Shown: positions 21,553-35,600, counted from the stretch's first letter. The stretch is DNA of 64,000 nt from Aulostomus chinensis (GCA_037954235.1 JBBMOA010000012.1:2970501-3034500); one strand, 5' to 3'. Translations and numbers: made by a program. Notes: generated by a model from the sequence alone, not told the origin.

Positions 21553-22952
21553 ATGTTGTCCTTTCCAAAATCCACATGCGCAGGTTAGCAATGTAGCTAG
21601 CTCTTGTGTTTAGTTGTGCGCGGTCCCTGGCAAATAAACCAATAAACTAAACAACATAAACGTCAACATAACAAACAACATAAAAGGCAATTTGCCTTTT
21701 GAACAAACTGATTTTCAAGCGGCACTAAATTTAGATTTGGACGTGACGGAGACGAAAACTACAAATCAAGTCCACTGCCTTCATCCCACTAAACTCTTCA
21801 TCCAAGCTCTTAAACGTCGGGGTTTGGTGAATGTTGGTGGTCAGCCGGTGTCTACATGCAGTAGATGGTCACTGAAGCACCGCGTGACAATGAAGACGCG
21901 CCCCGGCATCGTTCACCCACACCAGCTCTTCCTTCACTTCCTGCAACTTTCCCTGCCAGCAGTCGCAGCTATGAATAGTTATTGATAACATCGTGCATCT
22001 GAAGATGAAAGCGGCTCCTGGTTCGAGTAAAGCGCCACAGAGGAATGTCACTGGTGAAAGATCAAAACCAGAGAGCGGAGACAGGCAGAATACAGCCGAC
22101 TGAAAAAAAAACAAACAGATTCATTATGGCGTCTATGAAGAGACACCTTGCATCCAAAACCTGGAAGTAAAAAGTCAAAGACAGCCTCCGTCTCTGAGAT
22201 GCCTGACACAAATCCCCGTCATCGGCAGACAAACCGCTCAGCGTCAGTAGCTTCACAACCGCTGCCCCAGCAGCCACGCCATGTCTTTGCATCTTCTTCC
22301 ACTGATAAAATGCTGGAGCATTAAAAAAAAACGTTTGGAATTTCATTGCCCTGAGTCACCTCTGCACAGCGTAAGAAAACTCCAGTAATATGAAACGATT
22401 TCCTCCCTTAGAGCAGCCTTGTGTTCAGCACCTACAGCACCCAGCGGCTGAAGACAGGCTGGTCCAGCCGGCTGCTGTACTCAGGTCACATGACCTGCAA
22501 AAACCACACTTTCATATTTCATATCTCAGCGTAGCAGAGGATTCGAAATGCAGCAGAGCAACAAAATGGCTTTTGTCCAATACGACTCAAAACTATCATA
22601 GCAGTTTGTGGGTTCCTGCAGCCGGCCTCCCCAGACAGAGAGGTGCTCCTCTGCTTCATGGTTGCACCAAACAGGCATCTGAGAACAGCTGGATCTTAAC
22701 TGACATCTGGAGTTCCCATAAGTCATAAAATATGGCCGTTTGATTGAAGGGTTGGACACTTTGGACCACTTTTTGTCGGTTTTGTGTGGTGTTGTGAGAC
22801 GTCTCTCCCCTCCCTGTCCGGTAGCTGAGATTATTTTGTCTTTTGTCTCAGTTCGCCCCTGCTACATTCTAGCAGGCTAACGGCCCGTTTGGTCCTGGCT
22901 CTCCCCCTCAGCCCACCTCCCGCTTGCCTCTCATTCACATGTGGGGATGTCA

Positions 22953-22992
22953 GTGATGATGATGATGGTGATGATGATGATGGTGATGATGT
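22953..22992. repeat. (GAT)n microsatellite
   Basis: GATGATGATGGT units. Confidence 0.9.
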
Positions 22993-23544
22993 CAAAGCAG
23001 CTGTATAAAGTGACAAGAGCGGCGTCTCAGGCTGAAGAAGCTCCGGCTCGGTTTAGAAGCTAAAACAGTTCAAACCGAGTGACGACGCCGCTCCTCTGTG
23101 CCGAGTCTGATGGCCATCAGCGAGCAGAGACCCTGGAACCCGGCGAGGCTGAACTCCATCTATAAATACTTCCAGATGGAGATCAGACTGTTTTTAGCAT
23201 CGACTCTACAAACGAGAAACCAGGACAAGTCTGCGCATAATTTTCCAGGACAGAAATATTTACAAGAAAAAGAAGAAACACGAACAAACACCATATTTTT
23301 GTCTTGAACTTCCTTCCTGTCGCTTCAATCGGAAACGATTTGTCATCTTTGTTTTTTAATCTCCACGCAGTCGACAGCGTCTCTCATCCAGACGCGCTGA
23401 TTTACTGTGACTGGAACGCCACTCTACATGGCAGAGACGGCTGGAGACGCTCGCCGCACAGCGTTGCGCTGTGAGTTTGGGCACACACACAAACACACAC
23501 ACACACAAGGTTGTGTTTCACAAACTTGCACAAACAAACCGGTG

Positions 23545-23605
23545 GGACTTCAAAGGTCAAGGTCACTGTCTACTCATATGAACGTGACGTCACAGGAACG
23601 CCTGT
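23545..23605. mobile_element. Short fragment of the same interspersed repeat
   Basis: TCAAAGGTCAAGGTCACTGT followed by AACGTGACGTCACAGGAACG. A third, truncated copy of the family at 36.5 and 49.7 kb. Confidence 0.35.
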
Positions 23606-23677
23606 CCTCAACTGTAGTCCAAACATCCTCTGGGACTACAAGCTGAGCTGACACCAATGAGCTGTTCAGTCGCTGCG

Positions 23678-23743
23678 ACTCGCAGCACGACGACTCGCAG
23701 CACGACGACTCGCAGCACGACGACTCGCAGCACGACGACTCGC
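23678..23743. repeat. 15-bp tandem repeat
   Basis: CGACTCGCAGCACGA repeated between four and five times. Confidence 0.95.
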
Positions 23744-24833
23744 CTCTGGCTTTACAAGGACGTGACTTTCCTTTACTCAAGAAAGTGCAACATGTCACCT
23801 GTTTAGCAGTGAGAACTTCCCGCCACCTCAGTAAAGCCTCCCGTGTGTTGTTCAACATGGATGTTGTGCGTTACCAGGAAGCACCACAGCAGTTGTGTTG
23901 TGACACAAACCTCCTGGTTGTTCTCAGGCCACGTGCCAAACAGGGCAGAGAGAATGATGTCGGGTGCAGGTGGTACACGAAATGGAATTGTTCCAACGCC
24001 GCTCACCACGGATCAGCTGCTTTAATTAGATTGCAAATGTTCTCATGTCTCACACGGGTCACATTACATCACCGTGGACGACCAGATACAACAGACTCAG
24101 GTCCATACGCGCCTGATTTCCTGTCAGAAGTGTGTGTACCTGATGTGGAGCGATGACATCATGTTGGCTGTCCTCAGTCAGACGTCTCTGAGACAGGAAT
24201 GCAGAATGACATGGTGTGGAGGATCATTAGTGAGCGGGACAAACCTTAAACAGAATTTTGACATGTTCTTACCCTCTAATGTTGGGGGCCTGTCACATCT
24301 GCGGATCGTCTTCGCGCCGCCCTCTGAGAGCTGTCGCCGTCGCGTTCATCCCTCATCCGACCAGGTGTCTCCTGAGTCATCGTCACACTCCGCTCCATTT
24401 CCTCAATTCCCCCAATGGCAGCCACACAAGTTCAGATCTCCCACCGATTCCATACGTCGTGGTTTCAGCCTGCTGGCGTCATTCTGAGCCCTGAGAGAGC
24501 AGCAACCATCCAAACACACTCAAAGTCAGAGAGGAGAACAATTCATCGTCTCTGAGGCCTGAAGTGAAGGTCTGACCTGCAGGAAGAGCACAAAGAGGTG
24601 TGGACTCCCATAGCAACCAACATTTGCATCCGTTTAGATAAAAACCGGCGCTTCTACTTTGGAGCGCGTGTTTCACATCAGGCAGACGCCCCGGGGCTGT
24701 GACCTGAGACCAAATTGAGGAGGAGTTAAAAGTTTTACCGCCAGTAAATCTGAGATTTTTGTGAGTTGAAATCAAAAATAAAGTACTTCACAGCGATGTC
24801 ACGGTGGAGGCAGGTGGACGCAGTCACTCAGCC

Positions 24834-25085
24834 CATCCATCCATCACTCCATCCATCCATTGTCTGCAGTGATAATCCGGCTGAGGGTTGTGGGGAGCTG
24901 GAGCTTATCCCAGCTGTCATTGTGATCCACGCGGATCCACCTGGGACGGGTCAGCAGTCCGTCAGAGCAGACAAGCACTCTCACTCACAGGATTCTCCAC
25001 CTGGCATGTTTTTGATCAGAGGGAGGAGGGAACCTGCATAGGGGAACACGCAAACCCCACACACGAAGACCCCAGCCTGCAACCA
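24834..25085 (-). mobile_element. Degenerate SINE copy, minus orientation
   Basis: It starts with an ATCC-rich tail on the plus strand, then a recognisable GGAGCTTATCCCAGC block, a CTGGGACGGGTCAGCAGTCC segment and an AACACGCAAACCCCACACA block in the order expected for the family. It is heavily mutated, so an older insertion than the other copies. Confidence 0.6.
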
Positions 25086-27780
25086 GAGCTAGCGTTGATG
25101 TTAGCGCTGCTAGCCTCGCCCCTGGGGGCACCAGGAGCTGGGAACAGCTGAGCTGAGCTGAGGGTTCAGCCGGTCTGTGCTGCAGCGCGAGGAGGAGGAG
25201 GGTAAACAAGCTCACTTCCCAAAATAATGAAAGGCAGATGAAAAATGAGGCTCACGGATCTGAAGGTTTGGGACTTGTTACGTTGGTCTGAGCTGCACGA
25301 CAATCAACAACACAGTCTAAGAGAAACTCTCCTTGGTGCGGCTTTAATGGACGCCAGCACGTTGGCACACACTTTCCACAGACATTCACCTTCTCTGGTT
25401 TTCCGTGATGAGTGAATAAAACATTTTTGAATTATTTTCAGCTGCACCTCACACTTATAATTCTGATAATGAGTCTACATTCCACTTGTTGCGTCTCTAT
25501 GCGCTTCGGTTCTACAGCACTGCAGCCACTGACTGATCGCGTGGAACCAATGAGTGTTCCATCAACAGCCTGTTGGTCGGCCTCAGTATCAGAGGCAGCA
25601 CGCCGATCCAGTCACCTTCGTTCTCTCGGGAATCCCAGGTGACATGAACAAGACAAAGGAGGAAAAGTCCTGCTTGTCTAAACCTTTCTGTCTTTTTGAA
25701 ATGGCTCTGCCCCGCCAACGATTGGAGCCATCAGTCTGTATATTCCCTCAACTGTAAGACAAAACACCCCAGCGCAGGCCGAGGAGACGAGGCCTGGACG
25801 ATTGAATCAGGACGTCAATAAGATTTCAAGCCTCTGTCGAGCCTCTCCTCCATCTGAAGTATTGAAATGGACCATCGGGCGCTGGAGGATTGTCTTTCTG
25901 GTCATTTTTCTCAGGAATACACTCACCAAACATGATGCAGCAGCACCTCAAAGCTTTCTCCCGGCGACCGCTTCACCGCTGTAGGATTATTTCTCAGTCT
26001 AACCGTTTTGAAACAGCAGATTTTAAACAGTGAACATAAAAATGAATGAAAGCATCTGAAGCAACGGCTGGGTGTCCTTTAGATGCCCCTCAGCTGAGGG
26101 GGCAGGACAGCTAAAAATAGCTGCTGTGTTTTGCTTCGTTATCCTGGATGGAGTCGAGTCCCTGCAGCTCGCATGGAGCCACCGAGGTGATTGGATGATG
26201 TGTATCGGAGGGAAATCAATACCGCTGTCACAGCAACACTTAGGAGTAATCACAGTCACTGAGGAGCAGGAAGCCCAAATCATTAGGGCGTCTCACCGGG
26301 GATTATCATGCTCCTCTCCGGCCGGCGTCACCGATGAAGTTAGACAGAAGCAGGAACGTGGGATCATCTCAGCTGATAGCAGCACACAAAGGGAGGAGCG
26401 TCACGGTCCACAGGTGTTGTTCTGGAGGAGGAGCAGGAGAGCAGCTGGGAAGCAGATAGGGAGGGAGTGAGCAGGAGGAGGCAGGCAGGGACGGAGTCAG
26501 CAGAGGGATTACTGAAAATGGATTCTCTTCATGTTTGCTCAGAAGTGATGTCTGTGTCATTTGGGAACTTAAGTCTGGCTGATAAGAGCAGACGGGCACA
26601 CTTATTGAGGTCACCGCTCTCTGACCTCTGCGATCGACAGGTCCTAAGGTAGACCCACGCCCACGTCGTGCTGTACTGACCACCGCCTGCAGAGGGGGTC
26701 TTAGCTGGAGGTGATGCCCGAGCTCTGCAGCTCCACGTGGTGAAGAAGAACACAAAACACGATGACGCTTGTCGCTGGAGCTCAGGGGTCTGGAGAAGAA
26801 CACCAGCACTGGGCGGGACAAAGACCTGCTCACGCTGCAGGAGAGGAGGGTCGCACCTCATTTCATAGAGTGAAGCCCCCCCCAATTAATAACGGTTTGC
26901 TCTGTCCTCCACTTGATTGAGAGGGGAGTGCGACTCTCCCCTCACGGCTGGTGTTCATTAGCAGAATAACACAATGATGGATATTCCAGCTGCTCTCGTA
27001 CGTAAATTCCAGCTGCGCGACAGCTTTGAAGCTCCTCGCCGACGTCTGCAAACACACATCAGATGATGACGGTGCGGCGGGCGTGATTAGATGTTTCTTT
27101 ATTTTAACCAATTTTAAACACGCGGAGATGTTTGCTCTGTTCGTGAAAACACATCGCCCATGTGAGACTGTCCTCAATCAAACTCATCGCTACTTCCAGC
27201 TTTTATCAGGGTCATTAGAGTGGCGTGATGCTTTCACTCAGAGCTCCTCCCATCATTCAATGATAATACCAGCACTTGAGATTGTTTTAGCCTTTACATC
27301 AAGAAAGACACTGTCTCATGAAATTATTAGGATTTTAAGTGGACCTTGGCATAAAAAACATTGAGGGGAAATAGTCACGAAGCCATGAGGGTGACGTCAT
27401 CTTGGCTGCTGCCTTCAGCGTCGGACAGAGAAAGGAGTTGTCAATAGGAAGAGGAGGACAAAGCGCAGAGGACAGCAGCAACACGAAGGTGTGGAGCTCA
27501 AACTCACCTGGATTACATCAGATAACAAGAGGCAGATCCAGAACATGAGGGCAGCCACGTGATTGGCTGAGGAGACAATAAGAACAGCAGATGAGCAGCA
27601 GTTCAGTTCAGTGACATCACTCAGGTGTGGACAATCAAGCGGCCAAAGACCGGAACAGCAGGACATCCACAAGGAAAAGAACCAACACACCAACTCCAGA
27701 ACGACAACACTCAAGTATAAAGGAGACCAGAACACACAAGTCACACACGAATCAATCACTTCGCGTTGTAGCAGATTCCG

Positions 27781-28130
27781 GGGCGGCCCGGTGGAGCAGA
27801 GGTCCTCACTGTGGCCCCCCAGCAAGAAGGTTGTGGGTGGAGCCCCGGCTGCAGCACGGGGTCTTTCCGGGTGAGTCTCCATGTTCTCCCTGTTCCTGCT
27901 GGGTTCTCTCTGGTACTCCAGCTTCCTCCACAGTCCAAAGACATCAAGAGGGACCAGGTTAATCCAGACTCTAAATTGACCGTAGGCGTGGCTGGGAGAG
28001 CCAATGGTTGTCTGTCTCTATGTGTTGGCCCTGCTATGGACTGGTGACCTGTCCAGGGTGAAGGCTGCTGGGATAGGCTCCACCCCCACCACCCTGAACA
28101 GGAGGAGAGGGGGAAGATGGAGAGATGGAT
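27781..28130 (+). mobile_element. tRNA-derived SINE copy, plus orientation
   Basis: Same family as the 16.5-kb copy. The head reads GGGCGGCCCGGTGGAGCAGA, the body includes TCTCCATGTTCTCCCTGTTC and CTCTAAATTGACCGTAGGCG, and it ends in a degenerate GATGGA tail. The body is nearly identical to the 32.3-kb copy for about 200 bp, suggesting the same subfamily. The B-box region is diverged. No clear target duplication was found. Confidence 0.85.
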
Positions 28131-29660
28131 GTTGCAGTTCCTTTTAAAGTTTTCAAATGTGACGCTTCAAAATGTCCATCAAAGTAATAGGTGGAACTCA
28201 ACTTCCGACACATTTCACTGGTTAAGTGAACGCCGACCAGCAAACGGCCCTGAAATATTTTCAGGGGATCAAAGAGGTGCGTGTTTAGGTGGTGATGACG
28301 GAGAGACAGGAGGCGATCGCTCCCCTCCATGACCGCACAACCTCACACTGTGATTATCGCCCTCAGACGCGGGTCTGGTACGTCTCTGAGACAATTGTCA
28401 TCTTTAATGTCTGTTGAAAAGCACCGTCTCAACAGATATGGAGCTGCCCCCCCCCCCCCCCCCCCAGCCGCCACACGGGCCTGGGATGATTCAACACAAC
28501 GCTGTCACATTTTTAAAACCACGAGCTGTAAAAGTGTTTACACTTCCAATCCCTTCTCTGTCACAAAGATGGTCATCGGTTGGCCGCAGCATGAACAGAT
28601 ACGCTGGAGGGAGAACGACCTGCCCCCTCCCCTGGTGTAATTCCCTTCTCTAATCTACATCTGTAGGGTGAGTCGACAGCAGTGGCGAGGGAGACGCAGA
28701 CAGTCTGAGGCGCCTTTAATTTGATGAACATCAGCATAATTCAGAACTGGCGCACGGCCTTTGAAAGCTGAAGGCAACCAGTGAGAGGCTGGCAGCAATC
28801 TGGAAATCATTTGATTCAAACATGAAACGCCGTCTGGCTCTGGTGTGTCACGCCAGCACTTTCACATTCTCGGCAATTAAACTATTCACAGAGTGGAAGC
28901 GGCGGTGGCGGCTCCATGTCAACATTCGTGTAACATTTGCAGGTGTGAGAGTCACGGCTCTGTTCATCTGCTTCCGTATTCAAACACACGGAGACCATCA
29001 ACGACCGGTCTCATCGTCTGGTCAATACACCGTGAAACAGCCAAAACAACAGCTTCAAATAAAGATCTGATCGAAGCCCGACTCATCAGAGAAGGGGCCT
29101 AATCAGCTGATCCAAATCGGCTGGGCGTAAGACGTCGCCATGGTGACGTCACGACCATCTTTGGCCTTGAAAAGACAGAAACATCCGTAAATAATGTGGA
29201 CAAACGCAAGACGACGTCTGAGTGAAGCTGAGTTGCATTCACCTCAACAGAACAAATGCAACGTCTGTGGAATCTGTGGTTTGATGCTCAGTTCTGTCTC
29301 ACCTGAGTTCTTATTTCACCTCATTGGGCTGCAGACGTGTGCACACCTTGAAGCAGGTGCTGACAGCTGCGGGGGAACCCTGTGGAACGGACGTCAGTCT
29401 CGCTGCCCCGTGATCGGGGGCGGGGCAAGGCTGAGGCGGGACGCGAACACTGACAGGTCCTGGAGTTGAACCTGTTGCTCCTGGAGCCGCAGACACGACC
29501 AGCTCAGCGGGCTTGAGGCGATTCTAAAGTCCAAACACAAATATAAAAGCACCCAGGTTGCTTTCCCCTCGCTGCTACACTGGATCATGTGACCTGGTTT
29601 AACACAAACGCTGCACCATCAGCCCGATCCAGTGTAAAGGGGAAGAGATCCGCCAGCCTA

Positions 29661-29855
29661 TTAGTAACCATGTTTTTTTGTCTCGTGCACAAAGGAGGCA
29701 TTGAGCCCCTGTAGCATCTGAGACCAGGCAGCGTTGTTATCAGAGCCCCTCAGAGATCTCTTCATCCTTTCAATACAAGGCGCCGGCGCCACCGCTAATT
29801 GAACACCACATAGCAACATAAAGGCAATCGTGGATGTATGGAATCCCGTTGCCAT
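29661..29855 (-). CDS. Candidate short secreted peptide ORF, unrecognised
   Basis: A 64-residue frame starting MATGFHTSTIAFMLLCGVQL has a convincing signal-peptide pattern: short polar n-region, hydrophobic core, and an AVAPAP exit. It continues with a lone cysteine, a dibasic KR site (about residues 32-33), an NAS glycosylation sequon and a C-terminal GY. A TATATA element lies at 29903-29898, about 43 nt above the ATG. I do not recognise a family. A GT near the end could be a splice donor, so this might be a first exon. It may equally be chance. Confidence 0.2.
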   Translation of the reverse strand: MATGFHTSTIAFMLLCGVQLAVAPAPCIERMKRSLRGSDNNAAWSQMLQGLNASFVHETKKHGY

Positions 29856-29897
29856 GGAGTGAAACTGACTGTATGAAGACGCTCTGGGCGTCTTTGG

Positions 29898-29904
29898 TAT
29901 ATAT
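29898..29904 (-). promoter_or_regulatory. TATA-like box upstream of the 29855 ORF
   Basis: Minus-strand TATATA roughly 43 nt upstream of the candidate secreted-peptide ATG. This would give a very short 5' UTR, and the element could be coincidental in AT-rich sequence. Confidence 0.2.
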
Positions 29905-32289
29905 GTGACAGCTCATTTACATTCAGCTTGATCGGTGCAGTCGGGAGGAATGCATGAATGGTGGACGGCTATGAAAGCTCGCCTGCCATCTTTACTCATC
30001 TAATAACAAGACAAAAGGTTTTTATCTTTGTTCTCATCTCGGTCTGAACTGAAATGGACTGAGCAGCGACGGCGGTGGCAAAGCTTCCTAAATACTCGGT
30101 CCATCTGAGGACAAGCCTGAGGACACTTCTCCTCAGTCCCAGTCTTCTGTCCCCGCCCTTCACACGCTGGAGCTTCTCTCCCTACTCATGGGCTGATGGA
30201 CAAAAGTCCCCCGTACAAATATGAAGTGTCTTTAATACAGATGCTGCCATCTTGTAACGATGACAGTTTGCACTGGTAGTGATGATCAGGGGGTGGAGCC
30301 GGGGTCTGGAGGTCGCTCCTGCAGCAACAACTCCGTCCTCCACATCAGTTTGGAAAGTTAATTGTGCCTTAAAAGTCTTCATGAAGCCACATCAGGGAGC
30401 TGAGACCCACAGAGACCGGCTGCCTGCTCATTAGCTTAGCGCACCGAACGCCAGCGTGGGGCAGATTAGCACACAACCGTCAAAGGTCACCCACTCAGGC
30501 CCAGGATGCTGGAGTGTCCAGCAGGAATCCTCCTCTTCCTCATGATTGCTAGCAGCAGTCCTCAGTAAAAGTTTGGTTCTGCTGGCTGACATTTTGAGGA
30601 ACTGCGTCAAATCCATGACCCGGTCAGCTCGTGATTTGAAACTGTTGTAAGTAAGAAACGGTCAAAATAAATCTGGTAAACCTAAAAGTCTCTGTTCAAA
30701 GTTCTACTCACTGACACAAATTGCCAAGTACAAATTCTCTCAAAAAAAAATGGAGTAAATATTCCTCTCACCACCTGGTGACCCCCTCTCACCTGGAGGC
30801 GATGGTGAATAAAAAGCTGGCGTGTTCCACTTTGTTGTGCACCAACGCTAAGAGCGCCACCTGTTTGCAGTGACATGGTCGCAGCAGTCAGCTGTTGGCT
30901 CGACCGTCACTTACGTTCTTATTTTACAGCAGAGCTGAAAAGAGTTTCTGAAGACAGAACAGGAACAGAACCTCGATGGTCGGCGCCGCCTGGATGGAGC
31001 GACGCTGCAGGAGCCTGCTGCACACCCATGGCCACTGCAGGTCTGCTGCCTGAGAGCAGACGCCGGTTGGTGCTGATAACGGGCGTGAACATCCCTCACA
31101 GGAATTACAACCACGACAGGAACGGTCGTACACAAAATATCTTGTGAGAAATGTCATCCGCAGGATGACGGAGGCGGGATTTGTGACCGACGCGGCAGCA
31201 GCCAGCCTGCAGGAGCCAGAGAGACCTGTGGGCTCCTGGTCCGCCTTCATCTACTGTCTGTGTTCTCATGAAACTCTTGTTTTACTGCAACAATAAGGGC
31301 GTTCTTCCTCAGTGAGACTGCGGTTCTGAAGTTAATATCCTAAGTTCTTGAGACAGCAGACTTGTGCCGGAGACATACAGGCGGTCCAACAATATCTGCA
31401 AACGGCCTGCGGGTTGTGAGAAATGCATAATTGAAGAGGAAGGTACATTCTTGTGTCATAGATGAGATGGTGCAATGTCATCCCAAGAATAATAAGAGTT
31501 CGCCTTGAGCGAGCCTGAACGTGTGGAAGGTGCAATCTTATCTGTCAGTCTGGATCTTGTCTTTCCAGCTGTGTATTCTTCTCACTGTGTGAGCCCCTCT
31601 GGATAAATTTGATTATTGCAAGACATAAAAGACGTAAACCTGTTCTGGTGCGCTTGCAAAAGCACATAATCACTAATCAAATAAGTCATTGCTTTGACAC
31701 GAGGAATTAAGGTCATGTGTGTTCCTGCCACACAGCCAGTAAAACCAGCAGGACCTGACAAACGTCAGCACTAAAACCAAACCTGCTGCATCAGGAGGAT
31801 TTACAAGAACTACGGATAAAATGAGCAAGAACGCAAGAACATCGGCACTACCGGCCGAGCGCTAATGCCGCCGTCGCCGCTGAGCGCAGCATTGATGTGA
31901 TACTTTCATGCCTGCGTGGTCATTTAAAAGCACAGTAATGAGTGTGCATGTCAGCGTGATTATGTCGCAGACAGGAAGTGTTGCTCCGATGTAAATATAG
32001 AACACTCACATGGATTTAAACCTAAAGTAGGAAGACGTTGACGTCTTCTCTCAAGTCTGCGTGATAAACAACTCCCTGCTTCTGCTGTAGTTTGAGTTCT
32101 CAGCACTGCTGGTGGATCACCAGTCCAGAGTCCACCAGCAATCAGAAAAAGAACTCATTGGTTGATGTACGTTATGGCCTACATGGTCAAAAAATCGTCA
32201 TAGCAACACTATCGACCATCACCTTCCCCTCAAATGTCCCCTGATGTTCTGAACGACGCCATTTCTGTTAGACACCATCAAGCAGGCAA

Positions 32290-32662
32290 CTGTTGGAGCA
32301 GTGGTCAGCACTGTCGCCTCACAGCAAGAAGGTTCCAGGTTTGCGTCCCAGCTCGGGCGCGGGATCTTTCTGTGTGAGTCTGCATGTTCTCCCTGTTCCT
32401 GCTGGGTTCTCTCTGGTACTCCAGCTTCCTCCACAGTCCAAAGACATCAAGAGGGACCAGGTTAATCCAGACTCTAAATTGACCGTAGGCGTGGCTGGGA
32501 GAGCCAATGGTTGTCTGTCTCTATGTGTTGGCCCTGCCGTGGACTGGTGACCCGTCCAGGGTGAACCCCGCCTCTCGCCCGTAGACGCTGGGATAGGCTC
32601 CACCCCCCGTGACCCTTAACAGGAATAAGCAGAAGACAATGGATGGATGGATGGATGGATGG
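32290..32662 (+). mobile_element. tRNA-derived SINE copy with GGAT tail, plus orientation
   Basis: The body matches the 27.8-kb copy closely and it ends in five or six GGAT units at 32640-32662. The extreme 5' end is diverged. GACGCCAT occurs on both sides (32255-32262 and 32668-32675) and may be a target duplication, though 8 bp could be chance. Confidence 0.85.
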
Positions 32663-35600
32663 CTCAAGACGCCATCTTGTGGAGCAAACTGACCTACGGG
32701 AGCAATTCAAGCTCAGAGGCTTCCTGTGTTTATGTGACAACCCACAGTTTGTTGCTAACTTTATGTAAATCTCAGATGAGGTTTAACCTTCAACCTGTGA
32801 GTGGGACATTCTGGACCACACGTGGGCCAAACTCTGGTCCCAGGACTGGAATCCCCTGCCGACCATCTAAGTCCAGCTCACAATATCCTCAAGAAAACTG
32901 ATGTCCCCCCACTAAAACTCAGCCGTGACGGCTGTGAGACAGTCCTGAATCCCCGAGTCACTACAGTGTTGAACCTGTAAGATCGACTTGTTATCAAGGA
33001 CCATTTAGTGTAGGGACACGTTGCTTCATGGAACCTGCATCCATTTGAAGTGGCGGCGGTGTGCGTCCTCAGAAGCTGACACGACGCGGCGCATAAGACA
33101 GGAACAGTAGGAGGCAGGGCAGAGGCATAGGGGCGGGGCATACAGCAGGGGCGTGACAACAGCAGAACCTTACCAGACTGTAGCGAGTGTCACTGCTGCA
33201 CACGGCTGCCTGCACGCTCTAACCCGCCCGTCTCCCTACAGGTGAAACAAGAACGCCACGTTTTTTTGACGATGGAGCAAATAGACCCTCCTAGAACGTA
33301 TTTGTCAGAATAAATTAGGTTCCTGAATGCACTCTGAAGGAGAGCGGCTGGCTGTGCCGGAGTGATTGATACCCCTTCAATCACTGCACGCCGTGTTTTG
33401 ATCCCACCACACGTCTGCTGGCCCGGCCTCCACTGCGGCTCCGCGTGTTCCCGATTTGAAAATCCATTAACTAAATATTGCTCTGATGCAGGTCACCTCC
33501 TTTACTGGCTTCAGTGTAAATCTGATTTACTACGCTGCGCCGCTTGTCGGTGTCTGACATCGTGTTATTGAAACTTGCGTATTGATTTAAGTTTCTGTGC
33601 CCTCCAAAATCTGGAGTCACGTCTGGATACCATGAACGCTCAGTTAATAGTTTTCCATTAATCTCTGCAGCCAGGAGGCGTTTGAAGCCTGAGACGGAAC
33701 AAGGAAGTATTTGTGACAGTGTGAAACTCTTCTTTTTCCCCAAATAGTGTGTTTTAGTACGCAAGTCAGTACTTCGATCCAACAAGAAACTGTTTACAAA
33801 TAGGAGAGTTACAGTCATGAGGAAAGACGCCGTGTATGTGAATATTTCACTGGGGAAGATGTCTGTATTTCTTATTTTAGAGCTACTAATCTAATGTTTT
33901 TCTTTATTTTTTAAAATCTTTGTCATGAAAAGAAATGACATTTTTTTATTGCATTTAAGTGCATCTTTCATTTTCTATTCCTTTCTAAATGAAAAACACC
34001 ACTGGTTTTCTTCTGCTGTTTACACGGCAGCACCTGACAAATGTCCTAAGTGGGAAATAACGTGTCATCATCTGATGCACTCAGAATCTAATTCAGCTAA
34101 AGAGTGAGAATGATTGAAAACAACAAGATTCTCTTGGTGTCCCAGGCTGCACTCAATCCTCTTCTCAATTTCCGCGGCAGCAGGATTCCTTCTCTTAACA
34201 GCGTTGCTAAAACAGTGTCGTTATCCAAGCTTGAAATGATCCATCAGCATCCAGAGACTTGGAGAGGTTTGGTGTCGGCTGCTTTCCTCCAGCAAACACT
34301 GACGTCTGGACACGTTCAGCGTTTCAGGGATTCAAAGCGTGACCTTCCTCATCTGCCCCCCCCCCACACACACACACCCACACACACCCCCGCCACCGCC
34401 CTCCAGCAGGCCCAAATGATGGGACTTTGCTTCAGTGCACTCCAGATGGCGTCACAGCCAGGAAGCTTTCCACCCCACAACAACTTTAATTGAAGTCCAG
34501 GTATCTCGTGTCCTTCGTAATGAGCGTCATTATAGAAACGTCTTCATGAAGGACGCTAAATGAACATCCAGGCTCACGCCAACCCCCCCCCCCCCCGAGC
34601 TGCACTGATGGTTTTATATCAATGAACTGATGTATTTCCTGTAGGAGGCGTCCCCCCCCCCCCCATCCATGTGCAGAGAATCTAGTTGTTGGATTTCCAG
34701 CTGTTAAAGAGACCCGAAAGAAGAAGGAGGGAACATTCATGGCGTTTATTTCTGAGATGCTAGAGGGAAAACACAGGAAGGAGCTCCGACGCGCTCATAT
34801 TCCTGTCACTCCCACCCTGATAAACCGCCTGCGCCTGCCCGCTCGCCACTGTGAGGCAGTTTTGGAGTCATGCGCCCGTGTCCGTAAAGACAACTTCATA
34901 GGGTGATAAATCCGGCGCGGTGTTCGAGGCGGTCGATACTCCGGGTTATGATGAGCTCTCAGAAACTAAAAGCCACTTCCCCGCATGTAAAGTCTGAATA
35001 GAATCTCTCTGCTGAGTGACCTGAGCTCCTCCTCCCACTCTGGGAGAACGTCTCACCTCAGGCCACTGAGACGGTTGCACAGGTCGTCACGCACGGTCGC
35101 AATTCTCAGTCGCTGCAGATTCGCCAAATGAGTGAACGCACAAAAGCGAACCCTCCTGCTGTCAACGTGGAAATCCGCAGCTGCCCTCAGGTACGAAGTG
35201 ATGCACGATAACAACTCCCGAGGGTTTCCTTTTATTTTAAATCTTTTCAGTTCATTTAAATGTTTCAGTTTTGTAAGAATACAAAAATAAAACCAACCAA
35301 ACAAACAAGTTGATTAAATCTGTGAAAGTTCTGGTTTTGAGTTCTAAGAACGCCGAGGCAGGTTTTTGGTTTTGATGCTGCTTCTTATCAAGAGTGGCGG
35401 CGTTCAGAAGGTGACCGAGCCCCCGAGGGAGCCTGCGACTGAGAAGTAATCAAACTCGCGATGATGCGCAGCAGCTGTGCGACGAATCCGGAGCCGTGAA
35501 GGTTTGAGAAAGGCAGCCATCCGAAGTTAATTCTCTACAGTCTTCACCGACACCTCAGACGACTTAGAGGGACAGTTCACCCAAAAATGACCACAAAAAA

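Larger units (their letters stand above)
12801..29660. other. Gene-poor interval with SINEs and tandem arrays
   Basis: Apart from the listed SINE copies and tandem repeats I see no exon with family similarity. Conserved non-coding elements may be present but cannot be recognised from one sequence. Confidence 0.55.
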
